A stretch of DNA of 64,000 nt, from NCBI GenBank assembly GCA_046704385.1, contig JBJKSB010000071.1:1-64000 (forward strand). Direction: 5' to 3'. Made by a program: the position numbers and the translations under genes. Shown piece by piece: positions 45,905 to 56,085 of this stretch. The notes beneath the pieces were generated by a model. The model saw nothing but the letters and a program-made list of their open reading frames with translations, did no database searches and was not told the origin of the DNA. The stretch's first letter is position 1; every line of letters begins with the position of its first letter. Origin of the DNA: GH45 sp046704385 (GTDB lineage Bacteria; Bacteroidota; Bacteroidia; Bacteroidales; SZUA-534).

Positions 45905-47407
45905 ATGAAAGGGTTTTGGAAATATTTATATATCCCGTTATTTATACTCGTATTTAATAGTTGCGAACTCGATCTGGCACCGTATTCCGACATGACAGCT
46001 GAAACCCTGTCGGCAGACGAAAACGGCGTAAAGGGAATGGCTAATGGTTGTTTAATGATGATGAAGGAACAGTTGACCGATGATCCAAGAAATATTTATG
46101 TCAGGCATCTGAACCAATTAACGGAGTTTCCTTCCGACAATGTACTGATTGTTAAAAGTACCACCGATAATTTGTGGTATTCTTTTAACCGGCAGCATAT
46201 TCCAAGCCAGTTAAACACAACTTACCTGTGGTTTATAGGTTATAAAATTGTTTCTGAGGCCAATACCATTATTTCACAGGTTAAAATTGACCCGTCATCA
46301 AGCGATAACCTGAAGCAATACGTTGGCGAAGCTTATTTTTACCGTGCGATGATCTTCTTCGATATGGCCAGGATTTTTTCTTTTCCCCCTTCACAGGGAT
46401 CAGATAATAACGGTATTATTTTGCGTACCGGGGTTGGCGAAAGCGATGCAAAAGCCCGTGCCACGGTTGGAGAAACTTACAAACAAATTATTTCGGATCT
46501 TCATCAGGCAGCTGGCCTGATGACCATGCGCGAAGGTGGTATTTCAGAATCGAAAAAATATGCAAACAAATGGGCTGCGCTGGGACTGTTATCAAGAGCA
46601 TATCTTTTCACTGAACAGTATGATTCGGTTGTATATTATGCTGATAAGGTAATTAATGAAAGTCCTTTCAGGTTGGCTACCAGAGATGAATATATTTCTT
46701 CATTCTGGAATACTCCAGATTCTCCTGAAGCGATGTTTATTACTTATTATGCATCCGACGAAGACAAAGGTGATGCATCCTACGGTTCAATGTACAACGG
46801 TGATAGTAACGGAAAAGGATGGGGCGAAGTTTACCCTTCGGAGTCATTTCTTAACCTATTAACAAAATATCCTGAGGATATTCGCAGGGCATTAATTGAT
46901 ACGGTTTTAAATGCCGATGGTACAATTAATACCTATGTTGGAACCACTTTTAAAAGGATGTATATAAATAAATTTTCGTACCAGGAACCCAACAGGCCAA
47001 CGCTGAACTCTCCGGCATATATCAGGTTGTCGGAAATTTATCTGAACCGGGCTGAAGCCTTTGCTCATCTTTCACAAGATGCCAACGCGCTTGATGATGT
47101 TAATACCATCAGGGAAAGGGCAGGACTTTCTGGCGATGAACTTATCACCTCCGCTAACCTGACAAGCAGCCACGGATTTGCAACAGTTTTGGAGGCAGTG
47201 CTGGCAGAAAGACGACTTGAGTTGGCTTATGAAGGGCAACGAAGAGATGACCTGATGAGGAATAAAATTGATTTGGATCGGAGTTATCCATCCGCTCAAA
47301 ATATGAATGGCGAAACTGACATATATCCGTTTAACGGTCCACGACAAATCTATTACATCCCACTTAATGAAATGATATACAACGCAGCTTGTATCCAAAA
47401 TGAATAG
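45905..47407 (+). CDS. susD: SusD/RagB-family glycan-binding lipoprotein
   Basis: 500 residues from the ATG at 45905, giving a clean lipoprotein signal with lipobox LVFNSC-ELD; an ATG 11 codons upstream (45872) is also open. TPR-rich SusD fold: EAYFYRAMIFFDMAR, KWAALGLLSRAYLF and the C-terminal YIRLSEIYLNRAEAF, EAVLAERRLELAYEGQRRDD. It is the surface lid that delivers glycan to SusC. Its binding residues cannot be assigned. Confidence 0.95.
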   Translation: MKGFWKYLYIPLFILVFNSCELDLAPYSDMTAETLSADENGVKGMANGCLMMMKEQLTDDPRNIYVRHLNQLTEFPSDNVLIVKSTTDNLWYSFNRQHIPSQLNTTYLWFIGYKIVSEANTIISQVKIDPSSSDNLKQYVGEAYFYRAMIFFDMARIFSFPPSQGSDNNGIILRTGVGESDAKARATVGETYKQIISDLHQAAGLMTMREGGISESKKYANKWAALGLLSRAYLFTEQYDSVVYYADKVINESPFRLATRDEYISSFWNTPDSPEAMFITYYASDEDKGDASYGSMYNGDSNGKGWGEVYPSESFLNLLTKYPEDIRRALIDTVLNADGTINTYVGTTFKRMYINKFSYQEPNRPTLNSPAYIRLSEIYLNRAEAFAHLSQDANALDDVNTIRERAGLSGDELITSANLTSSHGFATVLEAVLAERRLELAYEGQRRDDLMRNKIDLDRSYPSAQNMNGETDIYPFNGPRQIYYIPLNEMIYNAACIQNE

Positions 47408-47468
47408 GAGTTTAAATTATTTTAAACAGTATAAATTCCGGAATAAAATATTTACATAAGTTATTATA

Positions 47469-49046
47469 ATGCAATACAATAAGTTTAAATTCCTGCTAGG
47501 ATTTATAGTAATCCTATTAGCTCACGGTGTCTCATATTCATCAGTAAGATTAAAAGTTCCCATCGAAAATGGGGAATACTGGTGGATAGGAATAATTAAT
47601 CAGGGAAGCATTCAGCCATTAAAAAATGGTTATGAAGCTAATTTATATGCAAATCTTTACGGAAATCAGGCCCAGCCGCTTTTGCTGTCAAGCACAGGCA
47701 AAGTTATCTGGTCAGCTGAGCCATTTGAAATTAAAGTAAAAAACGATAGCATTGACCTGGTTAAACCATCGGGTGAGTTTATTTATAAAAAAGCGGCTTC
47801 AACTTTACGAGATGCCTATTTGTATGCCAGTAAAAATTTCTTTCCATCAACGGGTTCAACGCCAAATGAGTTGATGTTTAAAAGGCCTCAGTATAATACA
47901 TGGATTGAGCTTTTGTATAACCAGAATCAGGCCGACATTATGAAATATGCACGCTCAATTATAAAAAATAACCTGCCTCCCGGAGTAATTATGGTTGACG
48001 ATAACTGGCAGGAAGACTACGGAACATGGAGATTTAACTCCTTACGATTCCAAAACCCTGTTGCTATGATCGATTCGTTGCATAAAATGGGTTTTAAGGT
48101 AATGCTTTGGGTTTGTCCGTTTATTAGTCCTGACTCTTTTGAAGGCAGGGCACTGGAAGAAAAAAATGTCTTATTGAAAAACAATACTGGCGAAACCAAA
48201 ATTGTACGTTGGTGGAACGGCTACAGTGCTGTTCTCGATCTGTCAAATCCGGAAGCTGTAACCTGGTTTAAAGCTCAGCTTAATTTGCTGAAAAATAAAT
48301 ATGGAGTTGACGGATTTAAATTTGATGCCGGTGATCCGGAATATTATACTAATAGTACGTCATTCGCAAATATTGGTCCAAATCAGCAAACCGAATTGTT
48401 TGGAAAAATTGGGTTGGATTATGATTTTAACGAGTACCGGGCTACATGGAAAGCAGGAGGTCAACCTCTTGCAGAACGATTAAGAGATAAAGGACATAAC
48501 TGGGAAGACCTGCGCACATTGATTCCAAATATTCTTTTGCAGGGAATTATGGGATATCCTTATACGTGTCCTGATATGATTGGCGGAGGCGAGATGGGTT
48601 CATTTAAAGATTTAAAGAAGGTAGATCAGGATTTGATTGTACGTTCGGCACAATGCCATGTATTTATGCCGATGATGCAGTTTTCTGTAGCTCCCTGGCG
48701 GGTTTTGGATAACAAACACTTTCAGGCCGTAAAACAGGCGGTCGACTTAAGAATGCAATACACTGATTTAATTATAAATCTGGTAAAAAAATCAGCCCAA
48801 ACCGGCGAACCGGTTGTACGGTATATGGAATATGAATTTCCGGGTTGTCATTACGAAGAAATTGACGATCAGTTTATGCTGGGCGATAGTTTATTGGTTG
48901 CCCCGTTTCTTGACAGATCGGATACCCGACAGGTGGTTATACCTAAAGGTAAATGGTTGGATGATAGTGGAAAAACCATCAAAGGCCCTAAAACCATAAA
49001 AGTAAACAACGAGCTTAACAGGATTCCTTATTATAAGCGAATGTAA
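47469..49046 (+). CDS. GH31 glycoside hydrolase (MYORG-like, possible alpha-galactosidase)
   Basis: 525 residues with a signal peptide (1-24). The GH31 barrel has IMVDDNWQEDYGTW, GFKVMLWVCPFISPD, the nucleophile D286 in GFKFDAGD and the probable acid/base D369 in YPYTCPDMIGGG, followed by MPMMQFSVAPW. These motifs are closer to the MYORG/NET37 branch (FKFDAGE and YPF...PDMVGG), which cleaves alpha-galactosides, than to alpha-glucosidases with GHDIGGF. Shorter than most GH31 proteins and lacking a distal C-terminal domain. Substrate is inference. Confidence 0.85.
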   Translation: MQYNKFKFLLGFIVILLAHGVSYSSVRLKVPIENGEYWWIGIINQGSIQPLKNGYEANLYANLYGNQAQPLLLSSTGKVIWSAEPFEIKVKNDSIDLVKPSGEFIYKKAASTLRDAYLYASKNFFPSTGSTPNELMFKRPQYNTWIELLYNQNQADIMKYARSIIKNNLPPGVIMVDDNWQEDYGTWRFNSLRFQNPVAMIDSLHKMGFKVMLWVCPFISPDSFEGRALEEKNVLLKNNTGETKIVRWWNGYSAVLDLSNPEAVTWFKAQLNLLKNKYGVDGFKFDAGDPEYYTNSTSFANIGPNQQTELFGKIGLDYDFNEYRATWKAGGQPLAERLRDKGHNWEDLRTLIPNILLQGIMGYPYTCPDMIGGGEMGSFKDLKKVDQDLIVRSAQCHVFMPMMQFSVAPWRVLDNKHFQAVKQAVDLRMQYTDLIINLVKKSAQTGEPVVRYMEYEFPGCHYEEIDDQFMLGDSLLVAPFLDRSDTRQVVIPKGKWLDDSGKTIKGPKTIKVNNELNRIPYYKRM

Positions 49047-49120
49047 TACAATAAGTTGTAATGTAAAATAGAAACAAACAATTAAACCTTAGATGTATAT
49101 TAATTTTAAACTTTTAAATT

Positions 49121-50005
49121 ATGAAAAAAAATGAGTTAATCAAGAAGCAATTTTTATTCCTTGCTATTGGAATGCTTATCGCTTTTGTATCTTGTAAAAA
49201 AGACCCTGTACCTGTTGCAGATTTTACTTTTGAAGTAAATGACCTTACTGTAGCTTTTGAAAATTCTTCAACTGATGCTACTTCTTACGCCTGGGATTTT
49301 GGCGACGGTGAAACCGCAACAGATGAATCTCCATCTCATACATACAGTGACTATGGAACCTATACAGTTACATTGGAAGCTACCGGACCTGGCGGTACCA
49401 ACACTGTAAGTTATGATGTTGATATTGTTTCAAGCGAACCTGTTGTTGTTGACGGAAGCTTTGATGATTGGTCAGACGTGCCTGTACTTTACTCGTATCC
49501 TGACGGAGAAGGACGTACACTGCTTGAAGCCAAAGTTACCGATAGCGAAAACTTTCTGTACTTTTATATTAAAGGAACAGCCTCCATTGGTGAAGTTTTA
49601 CAGATTTATATTAATGCTGATAATGACACCGCCTCAGGCTGGGCTTATTGGAACTGGTTCAAATCGCCCGGAATTGAATATTTAATGGAAGCCGTTATTG
49701 TTCCGTTCCCCGATGGATCAGCCGATGCAGGTTCAGTACTTAAAACCGCCACCGGATCAGACAGCAACTGGCCATGGGAAGATTTTATTACGCAGCAGGC
49801 TATTTACCAGTCGTCTGATTATGTGGCCGATGGCTCCAATAAAGTAATTGAGTTTTCTTTATTGAAAGATATGTTTACAAAAACTCCACTTGCCGGAAGT
49901 ATCGGAATAGTTATAGCCAATAGCGACAATGCATGGGCTAATGTTGGAACCCTGCCTCCAAAAGAGACAGATACTGCACCTGCCATTTATACGATGAAGA
50001 ATTAA
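49121..50005 (+). CDS. PKD plus CBM9-like surface lipoprotein
   Basis: 294 residues. Lipoprotein signal (1-26, lipobox IAFVSC-KKD), a PKD domain (about 31-107; YAWDFGDGE and HTYSDYGTYTVTLEA) and a C-terminal CBM9/DOMON-like beta-sandwich (about 112-294; VDGSFDDWSDV, FYIKGT, YINADND). It occupies the SusE/SusF place in the operon, so probably a surface glycan-binding protein. No enzymatic motif. Confidence 0.8.
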   Translation: MKKNELIKKQFLFLAIGMLIAFVSCKKDPVPVADFTFEVNDLTVAFENSSTDATSYAWDFGDGETATDESPSHTYSDYGTYTVTLEATGPGGTNTVSYDVDIVSSEPVVVDGSFDDWSDVPVLYSYPDGEGRTLLEAKVTDSENFLYFYIKGTASIGEVLQIYINADNDTASGWAYWNWFKSPGIEYLMEAVIVPFPDGSADAGSVLKTATGSDSNWPWEDFITQQAIYQSSDYVADGSNKVIEFSLLKDMFTKTPLAGSIGIVIANSDNAWANVGTLPPKETDTAPAIYTMKN

Positions 50006-50040
50006 GTTTAGTGTAATAGGTTAAGAATAGTTTGTAAACC

Positions 50041-50074
50041 ATGTTTAGCGATGCTACAATGTATCGCTAAACAT
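50041..50074 (+). terminator. hairpin inside the glycan operon
   Basis: ATGTTTAGCGAT (50041-50052) pairs perfectly with ATCGCTAAACAT (50063-50074) over a 10-base loop, followed by only TTTCC. A leaky terminator or mRNA-stability element separating the transport genes from the DUF4832 and glycosidase genes. Confidence 0.65.
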
Positions 50075-50115
50075 TTTCCACATTAATTTAAAATTATATT
50101 ACAGGAAGTCCTTAT

Positions 50116-52869
50116 ATGAAGAAACTGATAATATTATTAACAATAAGTTGTATAACCGTAGTGGTTACAGCCCAGACTTTTACAAATTATACCTATGAAT
50201 ACAGCGATTCTGTATTTAATAATCCGGAAAGAGGTTTTTATAAATACACCGAACGTGATGATGCAAACACATCATTAGACCTGAACACCCTGATGAATTA
50301 TCGCGATTTGGGGTATACCTTAATTTACCGAATATTTTATTTAAGAGATTTTGTCGATTCGCCTATATCGGAAGCTTACCTGGCAAAAATTAAGGACGAT
50401 TTTAACAAGATGAGAGAAGCTGGTATAAAGGGTGTGATACGGTTTGCTTATACATCCTCAATGACTGCTCCTTATGGCGATGCTACGCCTACGCGGGTAT
50501 TTAGTCATATTGCCCAGTTAAAGCCCATTCTGACTGACAATTCCGATGTTATTCTGGTTCTTCAGGCAGGATTTATCGGTGCATGGGGAGAATGGTACTA
50601 TACCGATCATTTTGCTACCGGGTCGCCATCAAATGTTACCGATGAGGACATGGCTAAAAGAAAGGAACTGGTTTATAAATTGCTTGATGCCTTTCCTACG
50701 GACAGGATGATTCAATTGCGTTATGTCGGTTATAAAATGAGAATGTTCGATTCAATTCCGGTTACCCTTGACGAAGCATATTCGGGATCGCCGAAATCAA
50801 GAATTTCGCATCACAACGATTGTTTCGTTTCCTCTGATAACGATGTGGGTAGCTATCGAAATATTTTTTTTGATAAAAATTACCTGGAACAGGATACCAA
50901 ATATACTTCCGTTGGTGGAGAAACCTGCGATTATTATGCGCAGCGGTCGAATTGTGACACCACAACCAGCGAAATGGCACGATTCCACTGGAGTTTTATC
51001 AATCAGGATTATTATGGACCAACTATAAATCAATGGGATGAATCAGGCTGTCTTAGCGAGATAGTTAAAAAACTGGGATACCGGTATTACCTGATTAACG
51101 CTCACATTCAGGATTCATCGAAGCAAAATGGTTCATTCAACATTACATTTAAAATGGAGAATGTTGGATATTCAAATCCGATAAATCCAAGGGATATAGA
51201 AATTGTTATAAGAAATAAAGCGAGCGGAAAGTTATATTACGCTCAAATAAATGCAGAAATAAGAAAGCAGGAACTGAATACTGCATTTCAATATGCTGCC
51301 ACAATTGGGATAAGCCCGCAAATACCCAACGGAGATTATGATGTGTATCTTAATTTACCTGATCCGAAGCCTGCACTAAGAAATAATCCTGACTATTCCA
51401 TCAGGCTGGCAAATATAAATACCTGGAACAGCACATTGGGGATGAATTCGCTGATGCATACTTTGCACATTAATGATAATGCAAGTTGTGACCTTTATGC
51501 TGGTGACGAATATTTTATAAGCACAACCGATAATCATTCAGATACCCTAAGTGTTCCACAACTGTTTATCACTTCATTTGGTAAAAATGCCATTATAAGC
51601 ATTGCCCCTGAGGAAAGCGATACCAGTTCATTAATACTCATTGAGCAAAGTTCTGATATAAACTCCGGCTATTCAACAGTAGCTGTACTTGGAGGCATGT
51701 CAGGCAGTTTATATTTTGTGGCTGATCAGCTTGGTGAAAATTCAAATTACTATTACAGGGCTGTTCGGGCCAAAAATGATGAATATTCAGATTATTCAGC
51801 CCCCCGGTTACTGACAACCGGTGCGGGAAAATATAAATATCCGGTAATAACAACTGACGGATCCGAAAATGATTGGAATGCCATACCTCCTGTTAACGCT
51901 ATTACCGATCGAAACCTGGAATTCTTTTTTAAGGCTTATACCGATAACATGTATTTAAACCTTTTGCTTCAGGCCGACACCATAGTTAATCCGGATATTT
52001 TTATAGATACTGATAATAATCCGCTTACCGGTGAAAATAATTCAAATTGGCTTACCTCAGGGTTCGATTATAAATATGCTGATGGTAATTTATATCATTA
52101 CGAATCAGGTTCATATGTGAAAATTACTCATATTGATTCCGTTAGCGGTGATACACATAATTTAGAAATCAAAATACCGCTTATTATTCTGAATATCGAT
52201 AATTCCAACACTTATTTAAATTTTGCAGAGCATTTTAACTTTGGTGATAATGATTTTTTTATGCCATTTAAAGGTCGCAAAAGTTCATTGTATGAGCGGG
52301 TGTTGCCTCCTGAAAAACCTCAGGGATTTGATGTAAGGCATTCTGTTAATTCACCGTCAAGCAAGTTAATTATAACCTGGGATAAGTGTACCGATTGTAG
52401 CGGCTACCTGTTGACCCGAATTGATAAAACGAACAAGGATACCACCACTTTTGATTTGCAGGGAATTGAGAATCAATTAATAGATGATGGGCTAAGCGAA
52501 GGGGTTTTATACGGGTATTTTGTTTGCAGTTATAATTTTGGAGGAAAATCCGAAAATTCTGATTCTGTTACCTTAACAACTACCGGAATATTTGACCATG
52601 CGGTAACCAGAAATGGAATCCTGATTTGGCCCATACCGGCAAAAGATAATATACATATTAAATATTATACAAAGAGCGATGAAGAGTCGTCTGAATTGAA
52701 AATTTACACGATTGAAGGTAAATTGATGTACCGGAAAATTATATATTTTGATCATTTAAATTACCCAATTATCGCCACCGTTCCCACAAATAATTTAAAG
52801 GGGGGAATATACCTTTTAAATATTACTACACAAAAGAGGAATTTGGTTCAAAAATTTACAAAAGAATAG
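50116..52869 (+). CDS. DUF4874/DUF4832 protein with CBM9-like domain and T9SS tag
   Basis: 917 residues. Signal peptide (1-19), then a TIM-barrel-like DUF4874 region (about 30-190; NPERGFYKY, AGIKGVIRFAY, LQAGFIGAWGEWYYTDHF with two Trp and Glu as in glycosidases) and DUF4832 (about 200-450). A CBM9-like module (about 575-735; TDGSENDWNAIPPV) and a fibronectin-like segment follow, and residues about 835-917 form a type IX secretion type A sorting domain (WPIPAKDNIHI, LKGGIYLLNI, QKFTKE). Likely secreted and surface-attached; DUF4832 proteins are presumed glycan-active but the reaction is unknown to me. Confidence 0.82.
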   Translation: MKKLIILLTISCITVVVTAQTFTNYTYEYSDSVFNNPERGFYKYTERDDANTSLDLNTLMNYRDLGYTLIYRIFYLRDFVDSPISEAYLAKIKDDFNKMREAGIKGVIRFAYTSSMTAPYGDATPTRVFSHIAQLKPILTDNSDVILVLQAGFIGAWGEWYYTDHFATGSPSNVTDEDMAKRKELVYKLLDAFPTDRMIQLRYVGYKMRMFDSIPVTLDEAYSGSPKSRISHHNDCFVSSDNDVGSYRNIFFDKNYLEQDTKYTSVGGETCDYYAQRSNCDTTTSEMARFHWSFINQDYYGPTINQWDESGCLSEIVKKLGYRYYLINAHIQDSSKQNGSFNITFKMENVGYSNPINPRDIEIVIRNKASGKLYYAQINAEIRKQELNTAFQYAATIGISPQIPNGDYDVYLNLPDPKPALRNNPDYSIRLANINTWNSTLGMNSLMHTLHINDNASCDLYAGDEYFISTTDNHSDTLSVPQLFITSFGKNAIISIAPEESDTSSLILIEQSSDINSGYSTVAVLGGMSGSLYFVADQLGENSNYYYRAVRAKNDEYSDYSAPRLLTTGAGKYKYPVITTDGSENDWNAIPPVNAITDRNLEFFFKAYTDNMYLNLLLQADTIVNPDIFIDTDNNPLTGENNSNWLTSGFDYKYADGNLYHYESGSYVKITHIDSVSGDTHNLEIKIPLIILNIDNSNTYLNFAEHFNFGDNDFFMPFKGRKSSLYERVLPPEKPQGFDVRHSVNSPSSKLIITWDKCTDCSGYLLTRIDKTNKDTTTFDLQGIENQLIDDGLSEGVLYGYFVCSYNFGGKSENSDSVTLTTTGIFDHAVTRNGILIWPIPAKDNIHIKYYTKSDEESSELKIYTIEGKLMYRKIIYFDHLNYPIIATVPTNNLKGGIYLLNITTQKRNLVQKFTKE

Positions 52870-52877
52870 TAAAACAT

Positions 52878-54893
52878 ATGCAACGTATTTCATTAATTAT
52901 TTTGCTTTTGACCGCAGCATTTTTACCAGTTTATGCAATTAATTATCCGGGTAATAATCCCGGGAAAGCCTACCTGGTTTTAGATTCAACAAACTTTGCG
53001 TTACGGAATAATGTGTTAAAACAATCATGGCAGGTAGAAAATGATCGATTGGTCCCCGTAAAACTTTCCGATATTTCAGGAAATACAGAGCTTGATTTTA
53101 CTACCACGGAGCTTTTTACTTTGGTGGTTAATGGGAAAATAGTTAGAAGTTCAGATTTTAAAATTGCTTCCTTACCGGAAGAGTATAAACTGATACCTGA
53201 TAAAAAGTCCGGACAGCAATCACAAACTCAGGGCGGTAAAGCCATAAAAGCCACATTTATTTCCTGTGACAAATCAATAGCCGTGCAATGGACAGCTATC
53301 CTGCGTGACGGTTCCAATTATATCCAACAACAGTTTATTTTTTCGACCAAACGAGCCGATTTAAAAGTTTCAGAATACAATTTTGAGTTATTAACTCCCG
53401 GAAAAGTCTTAGCAGGAACGGTTGATGGTTCGCCTGCGACTTTCCGGAATTTCTTTTTTGCGTGTGAAAATCCGATGACAAAAATATCTTTACAGGAAAA
53501 GGGTGAATCCGAAAATATCCAGTTCCATCTTCCTCGCTACAATAATCTTACTGATAACGAACCATTTACTTGTAGCATCGCCATGGGAGTTGCACCCAAA
53601 AACCAAATGAGGCGTGCATTTCTTTATTATCTTGAGCGTGAAAGGGTCCATCCTTACGTGCAATACCTGCATTATAATTCATGGTTTGATATTTCGTTTG
53701 GCAAATTAAAACTCGACGAAAAACAATGTCTAAATGTAATCAGTCACATTGGTGATAGCCTGACCAAAAAGCGTGGTGTTACCTTATCGGGATTTGTTTT
53801 TGATGACGGTTGGGACGATAATTCTTCCCTATGGCAATTTAATAGAGGTTTTCCAAACGGATTTGATCTTTTAACGTCAGAAGCAAAAAAATATAATTCA
53901 GGCATCGGAATGTGGATTTCTCCCTGGGGTGGTTATAATACCGAGAAGATAGAAAGGCTGAAATACGGTAAAACGCAAGGATTCGAAACCAATGACAATG
54001 GATTTTCACTTGCCGGACCAAATTATTACTCTCGTTTTAAGGAAGTGTGCCTGAATCGTATAAAGCAGAACGGGATTACCTATTTTAAATTTGACGGGAT
54101 AGGTTCAGCTAACGGACTTAACGGAAACAAGTACGAAAAAGACATTGAAGCTCTTTTCCGCTTAACCGGAGAACTTAGGACAGCTAATCCTGACCTGTTT
54201 ATTAATTTAACTGTGGGTACCTGGCCGTCACCTTTCTTTTTATGGTATGGAAATTCAATATGGCGGGGCAGTGCCGATGTTTCTTTTACTGGTGAAGGAA
54301 ATAAACGCGAACAGTGGATCACTTATCGTGATGGGGAAACTTTTAAAAATATAGTTTCAAAAGCACCATTGTTCCCGTTAAATTCTGTTATGCTGCATGG
54401 AATATGTATTGCAAAGCATGGTGAACCCGGTGAAATGAATTATGATATTGAAGATATCAGAAATGAAATACATTCCTATTTTGGAAGTGGTACCGGAATT
54501 CAGGAATTGTATATCAGCTGGGATTTGCTAAACGCTGAAGATTGGGATATACTTGCAGAATCAGCAAAATGGTCAAAAGCAAACAAACAGATATTTGCCG
54601 ATACCCATTGGATTGGAGGCGATCCTGAAAAAGGCCGTGTATATGGCTGGGCTGCCTGGAACAACAATCAGGGTGTGTTGACTTTGAGGAATCCTTCATC
54701 AAAACCTGCAACTTTTGCTATTGATATTGCCGATGCTTTTGAACTACCCGAAAACGCAGCCACAAAATACATACTTAAAAGTCCATGGATAGCAGATTCA
54801 AAAAAAGCTGAAATAAAAGCCGAGGCTGGCAAAAAAATAACTTTCAGGCTAAAACCGTACGAAGTAGTTAATTTCGATGCTTCTGCACGCTAA
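52878..54893 (+). CDS. clan GH-D-like glycosidase (GH36-related)
   Basis: 671 residues with signal peptide (1-20). An N-terminal beta-supersandwich (about 25-255) precedes an alpha-galactosidase-like barrel: HYNSWFDISFG, GFVFDDGWDD, GIGMWISPWGG, the probable nucleophile D406 in ITYFKFDGIG and an acid/base candidate D467 in RGSADVSFTGEG. A C-terminal beta domain closes it. Such Bacteroidota proteins are sometimes mislabelled enterotoxin. Retaining alpha-galactosidase or alpha-N-acetylgalactosaminidase is the best guess; 8 bases after the DUF4832 gene, clearly cotranscribed. Confidence 0.8.
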   Translation: MQRISLIILLLTAAFLPVYAINYPGNNPGKAYLVLDSTNFALRNNVLKQSWQVENDRLVPVKLSDISGNTELDFTTTELFTLVVNGKIVRSSDFKIASLPEEYKLIPDKKSGQQSQTQGGKAIKATFISCDKSIAVQWTAILRDGSNYIQQQFIFSTKRADLKVSEYNFELLTPGKVLAGTVDGSPATFRNFFFACENPMTKISLQEKGESENIQFHLPRYNNLTDNEPFTCSIAMGVAPKNQMRRAFLYYLERERVHPYVQYLHYNSWFDISFGKLKLDEKQCLNVISHIGDSLTKKRGVTLSGFVFDDGWDDNSSLWQFNRGFPNGFDLLTSEAKKYNSGIGMWISPWGGYNTEKIERLKYGKTQGFETNDNGFSLAGPNYYSRFKEVCLNRIKQNGITYFKFDGIGSANGLNGNKYEKDIEALFRLTGELRTANPDLFINLTVGTWPSPFFLWYGNSIWRGSADVSFTGEGNKREQWITYRDGETFKNIVSKAPLFPLNSVMLHGICIAKHGEPGEMNYDIEDIRNEIHSYFGSGTGIQELYISWDLLNAEDWDILAESAKWSKANKQIFADTHWIGGDPEKGRVYGWAAWNNNQGVLTLRNPSSKPATFAIDIADAFELPENAATKYILKSPWIADSKKAEIKAEAGKKITFRLKPYEVVNFDASAR

Positions 54894-54909
54894 TTATTGG
54901 ATATTCGTT

Positions 54910-56013
54910 ATGAAAAATAAATCAACTATTTTAAAAGCATTTGGTTTTGAAGCTGGTACCTATAAAATGGATGCTTTGGGCAGCGGGTTAATCAACAAAA
55001 CCTGGATCATTAAGGAAATCAACTCAAACCGCGATTTCGTATTTCAACGCGTTAATAACAATGTATTTAAACACCCCGAAGATATTGCCTCAAATATTCG
55101 TTTAATCAGTGATTTTTTAAGTAAAAATCATCCGGATTACCTGTTTACTTCACCTGTTCAGGCGCTGGACGGAAGAGATATGATTAAAAGCTCGGATAGT
55201 GAATATTTCAGACTTTTTGGTTACGTCGGCGGATCGGTTACACATAATGAATTACAGAAGCCGGTTCAGGCCTATGAGGCTGCCAAACAATTCGGCCGGT
55301 TTACCGGTTTATTATCGGGCATAGATATCAGCCGGTTAAAAATAACCATTCCCGATTTTCATAATCTTAATTTAAGGTATCAACAATTTACAGATAGCAT
55401 TATAACAGCCGACCCCTTGCGAAAGGAAAACGCAAATGAAGCCATCCGTTTTTTAATGGAAAACCACGATATTGTTTCAGCATACAACCAAATAGTTTCT
55501 TCAAGCGAATTTAAACTCCGTGTAATGCATCACGATACAAAAATAAGCAATGTGCTTTTTGATGAAAATGATGCCGGGCTTTGTGTGATTGATCTTGATA
55601 CGGTAATGCCAGGCTTTTTTATTAGTGATGTTGGAGATATGATGAGAACTTATCTTTCGCCGGTTAGCGAGGAAGAAAAGAATTTTAGTAAAATTGAAGT
55701 AAGGACAGATTTTTTTAAGGCCATTGTTAAAGGATATTTAAGCGAAATGAAAGATGAACTTTCTGAAGCTGAGCAACATTCTATAATGTTCGCCGGAAAG
55801 TTTATGATTTATATGCAGGCTTTACGGTTTATTACCGACTATTTAAATAACGACAGCTATTATGGTGCCAGGTATGAAGACCACAACTTAATCCGCGGAC
55901 TAAACCAGGTTGTACTTCTAAAATTATATTTGGCGAAAGAACAGGAATTCTCCGGCATTATTACCAATGAGATAAAATTCAACCACTCTATATTCAGTCA
56001 TGAAAAAAAATAA
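54910..56013 (+). CDS. N-acetylhexosamine 1-kinase-like phosphotransferase (APH fold)
   Basis: 367 residues from the ATG at 54910 (an ATG 11 codons upstream overlaps the previous gene). The aminoglycoside-phosphotransferase/choline-kinase fold is shown by the catalytic loop MHHDTKISNVLFD and the metal-binding DLDTVMPG. The combination HxDTKxxNxLFD...DLDTVMPG is what NahK-type N-acetylhexosamine 1-kinases have; they make GalNAc/GlcNAc-1-phosphate. Cytoplasmic. Its presence behind two clan GH-D enzymes suggests the released sugar is a HexNAc. Confidence 0.8.
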   Translation: MKNKSTILKAFGFEAGTYKMDALGSGLINKTWIIKEINSNRDFVFQRVNNNVFKHPEDIASNIRLISDFLSKNHPDYLFTSPVQALDGRDMIKSSDSEYFRLFGYVGGSVTHNELQKPVQAYEAAKQFGRFTGLLSGIDISRLKITIPDFHNLNLRYQQFTDSIITADPLRKENANEAIRFLMENHDIVSAYNQIVSSSEFKLRVMHHDTKISNVLFDENDAGLCVIDLDTVMPGFFISDVGDMMRTYLSPVSEEEKNFSKIEVRTDFFKAIVKGYLSEMKDELSEAEQHSIMFAGKFMIYMQALRFITDYLNNDSYYGARYEDHNLIRGLNQVVLLKLYLAKEQEFSGIITNEIKFNHSIFSHEKK

Positions 56014-56085
56014 AAGCTATTGAAAATGAGAATGTTAAATTATTCAGGCAGGCAATTTTTTGTTTCGTTATACCAACCCGGATAT

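Noticed and set aside
50816..51033. Overlapping frames on both strands inside the DUF4832 gene
   Set aside because: Shadows of a well-supported coding frame with signal peptide and C-terminal sorting domain.
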